From Caryophanales bacterium (GTDB lineage: Bacteria; Bacillota_I; Bacilli_A; RFN20; JAISJY01), in NCBI GenBank assembly GCA_031261365.1, contig JAISJY010000088.1, forward strand, positions 1-16,175: DNA of 16,175 nucleotides. Reading direction: 5' to 3'. Shown here piece after piece: positions 15,080-16,175 of this stretch (position 1 is the stretch's first letter; the number at the start of each line of letters is the position of its first letter). Below the pieces are notes generated by a model. It did no database searches, was not told where the DNA came from, and was given only the letters and a program-made list of their open reading frames with translations. The translations under genes were made by a program, and so were the position numbers.

Positions 15080-15540
15080 AAAAATTAATATTATTAAGTT
15101 TATTATTAGTTGGTTGTGCTAGTAATGGCATTACTTTTTTATATTTAAGAGAAGGCGAAGAAAAAATAAGAGTAGAATATTTAGAAAATGCTGGAGGTAC
15201 AGTTGAATTAGTAAAAGAAGATGTTGATTTAATGTTTACTAATAATGAGACATTTATTTTATATAATTATAGTGAAACTTGTCCGCATTGTCAGAACTTT
15301 AAGCCTATTCTTAATTCTGTGATAATAGATATTGATATTAAGATTTATGCTGTTTCAACAGATGAATTAATGGGGAAAAATGAATATTATGAATTCAAAT
15401 CTATTCCAAATATAGCTGTGATAATTGAGGGAGAGTTTTTTAGGAATATTAACCCGAATGTTTTTGCAAAGATGTTTACAGATTTTAATATTTTGAAAAG
15501 GTTTTTTGTTGATAATTTTATTTGGGAACCAATAGATTAA
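15076..15540 (+). CDS. Thioredoxin-fold lipoprotein with CPHC motif
   Basis: A predicted lipoprotein: MKKLILLSLLLVGC has two lysines, a hydrophobic core and a lipobox ending at Cys14. After about 45 residues of spacer, a thioredoxin-like domain follows with FILYNYSETCPHCQNFKPIL (60-79), active-site cysteines 69 and 72, and Pro111 in FKSIPNIAVI at the usual cis-proline place. CPHC is typical of oxidase or isomerase-type and bacteriocin-processing thioredoxin relatives. It probably acts on thiols at the outer face of the membrane; the partner is unknown. The 154-residue length fits one domain. It has no ribosome site of its own and overlaps polC by ATGA, so it is translated by coupling. The next lipoprotein gene starts three bases after its stop. 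Confidence 0.82.
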   Translation: MKKLILLSLLLVGCASNGITFLYLREGEEKIRVEYLENAGGTVELVKEDVDLMFTNNETFILYNYSETCPHCQNFKPILNSVIIDIDIKIYAVSTDELMGKNEYYEFKSIPNIAVIIEGEFFRNINPNVFAKMFTDFNILKRFFVDNFIWEPID

Positions 15541-15542
15541 AT

Positions 15543-16175
15543 ATGAAAAAACATTTAAGTTTATTTCTTTTATTTTTAGTAAGTTGTACGGTAAATAATT
15601 CTAGTTCTAGTATTAGTGAAAGTATAATTGAAAGCACTAATGACAGTTCTATTGAGAGTGTTAGTTCAAGTTTAGAAAGTACTTCAATAGAAAGTAGTAG
15701 CTCAAGCATTTCAGAAAGTAGTAGTTCAAGTTTGGAAAGTACTTCAACAGAAAGCAGTAGTTCAAGTTCTTCTGATGTAAGTTCAAGTGATGAATCTAAA
15801 ATATTTGAGCATTACCCTGCAGATTTTGCTAACATCCACTATGATTTAAGTTGTTTTTTAAGTGATGACATTCAAACTGCAACAGCTACAATGACTATTT
15901 CTTTTACTTCTTTAATTAATATTAATAATTTATATTTCCATTTATTTACCAATATGTATTTAGAAAGTAATGGAGGTAGTGGAGTAGGACATATTAGTAA
16001 ATATGGTAGTTTAACAGTTAATAAAGTTTATCAAGGGGAAAAGAATTATGAGTTTGAATATAAAATGAATAATCAAGGTTTATTTATTCCTTTAGATGTT
16101 CCTTTAAATATCAATGATACTTTTACTATTTCCATAGATTATTCATTACTTATTCCTACTTCAGATTCTAGACTT
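15543..16175 (+). CDS. Ser/Glu-rich lipoprotein with an M1 aminopeptidase-like N-terminal domain (partial)
   Basis: The first 211 codons of a gene that runs off the window. MKKHLSLFLLFLVSC is a lipoprotein signal with lipobox Cys15. Residues 20-85 are a linker of Ser with regular Glu and Thr, holding a 20-residue repeat (41-60 and 61-80). From about residue 97 a beta-rich region begins, with IHYDLSCFLSDDI, NNLYFHLFTNMYLES and a GLFIPLDVPLN...FTISIDYSLLIPTSDSR pattern. This resembles the N-terminal beta domain of M1 zinc aminopeptidases (repeated strands, then a y.v.iP..d.R element). The catalytic HExxH region would lie beyond the window, so peptidase activity is an inference. Its start three bases after the thioredoxin lipoprotein indicates one operon. 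The linker probably spans the wall. Confidence 0.7.
   Translation, partial: MKKHLSLFLLFLVSCTVNNSSSSISESIIESTNDSSIESVSSSLESTSIESSSSSISESSSSSLESTSTESSSSSSSDVSSSDESKIFEHYPADFANIHYDLSCFLSDDIQTATATMTISFTSLININNLYFHLFTNMYLESNGGSGVGHISKYGSLTVNKVYQGEKNYEFEYKMNNQGLFIPLDVPLNINDTFTISIDYSLLIPTSDSRL
15663..15770 (+). repeat. 60-base in-frame tandem repeat in the Ser-rich linker
   Basis: One full 60-base unit (15663-15722) is followed by about 48 bases of a second (15723-15770) that differ at only a few positions. The period of 60 equals 20 codons, so both units encode SSSLESTS then (I/T)E and a run of Ser. Most differences between them are synonymous or conservative. This is a slippage-prone, length-variable surface linker. 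Confidence 0.75.

Noticed and set aside
15518..15709. 63-codon Leu/Ser-rich reverse-strand frame over the Ser-rich linker
   Set aside because: It is the mirror of the low-complexity repeat; such frames arise from AGT/TCA repeats on the other strand.
1..16175. Mycoplasma-type code with UGA as tryptophan
   Set aside because: TGA ends uppS, cdsA, rseP and polC exactly at family length, and tryptophan in conserved motifs is TGG.

Overview
The window is one stretch of a low-GC, AT-rich bacterial chromosome. The order tsf-pyrH-frr-uppS-cdsA-dxr, followed later by rseP and a PolC-type replicative polymerase, is the classic arrangement of Bacillota and their wall-less relatives. UGA is used as a real stop (uppS, cdsA, rseP and polC all end in TGA inside ATGA overlaps) and tryptophan is read from TGG, so this is not a code-4 Mycoplasma or Spiroplasma. 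UppS and an LtaS-type enzyme suggest a cell with a peptidoglycan wall and glycerol-phosphate polymers. DXR shows the MEP isoprenoid route. The best guess is an AT-rich Bacilli/Erysipelotrichia/Acholeplasma-like lineage, perhaps uncultured and gut-associated; the species cannot be told from the window.

Layout. 1-79: the end of tsf, then a terminator-like hairpin. 123-4127: pyrH, frr, uppS, cdsA and dxr, tightly packed with ATGA overlaps. 4128-9548: a block between dxr and rseP that is not part of the usual gene order. It holds a glycolipid-type glycosyltransferase overlapping an LTA-synthase-like enzyme on the + strand, then on the - strand a small two-helix membrane protein and a stand-alone AAA ATPase with a PD-(D/E)XK-like C-terminus. 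It ends in a 400-base intergenic region carrying a phased four-box repeat array and two divergent extended -10 promoters. 9549-15540: rseP, polC and a thioredoxin-fold lipoprotein, chained by 4-base overlaps; proS, which usually lies between rseP and polC, is absent. 15543 to the end: the first 211 codons of a Ser/Glu-rich lipoprotein whose folded part resembles the N-terminal domain of M1 aminopeptidases.

How the genes fit together. Much of the window serves the envelope: isoprenoid precursor (DXR), undecaprenyl diphosphate (UppS), CDP-diacylglycerol (CdsA), a probable diacylglycerol glycosyltransferase and a phosphoglycerol transferase fed by phosphatidylglycerol. RseP, a thioredoxin lipoprotein and a protease-like lipoprotein act in or outside the membrane. 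The least explained part is the ATPase with its promoter-proximal array of four TTTCSGAMA boxes at 26/27/26-base spacing. That is the strongest candidate here for an undescribed self-regulated or DNA-targeting system.
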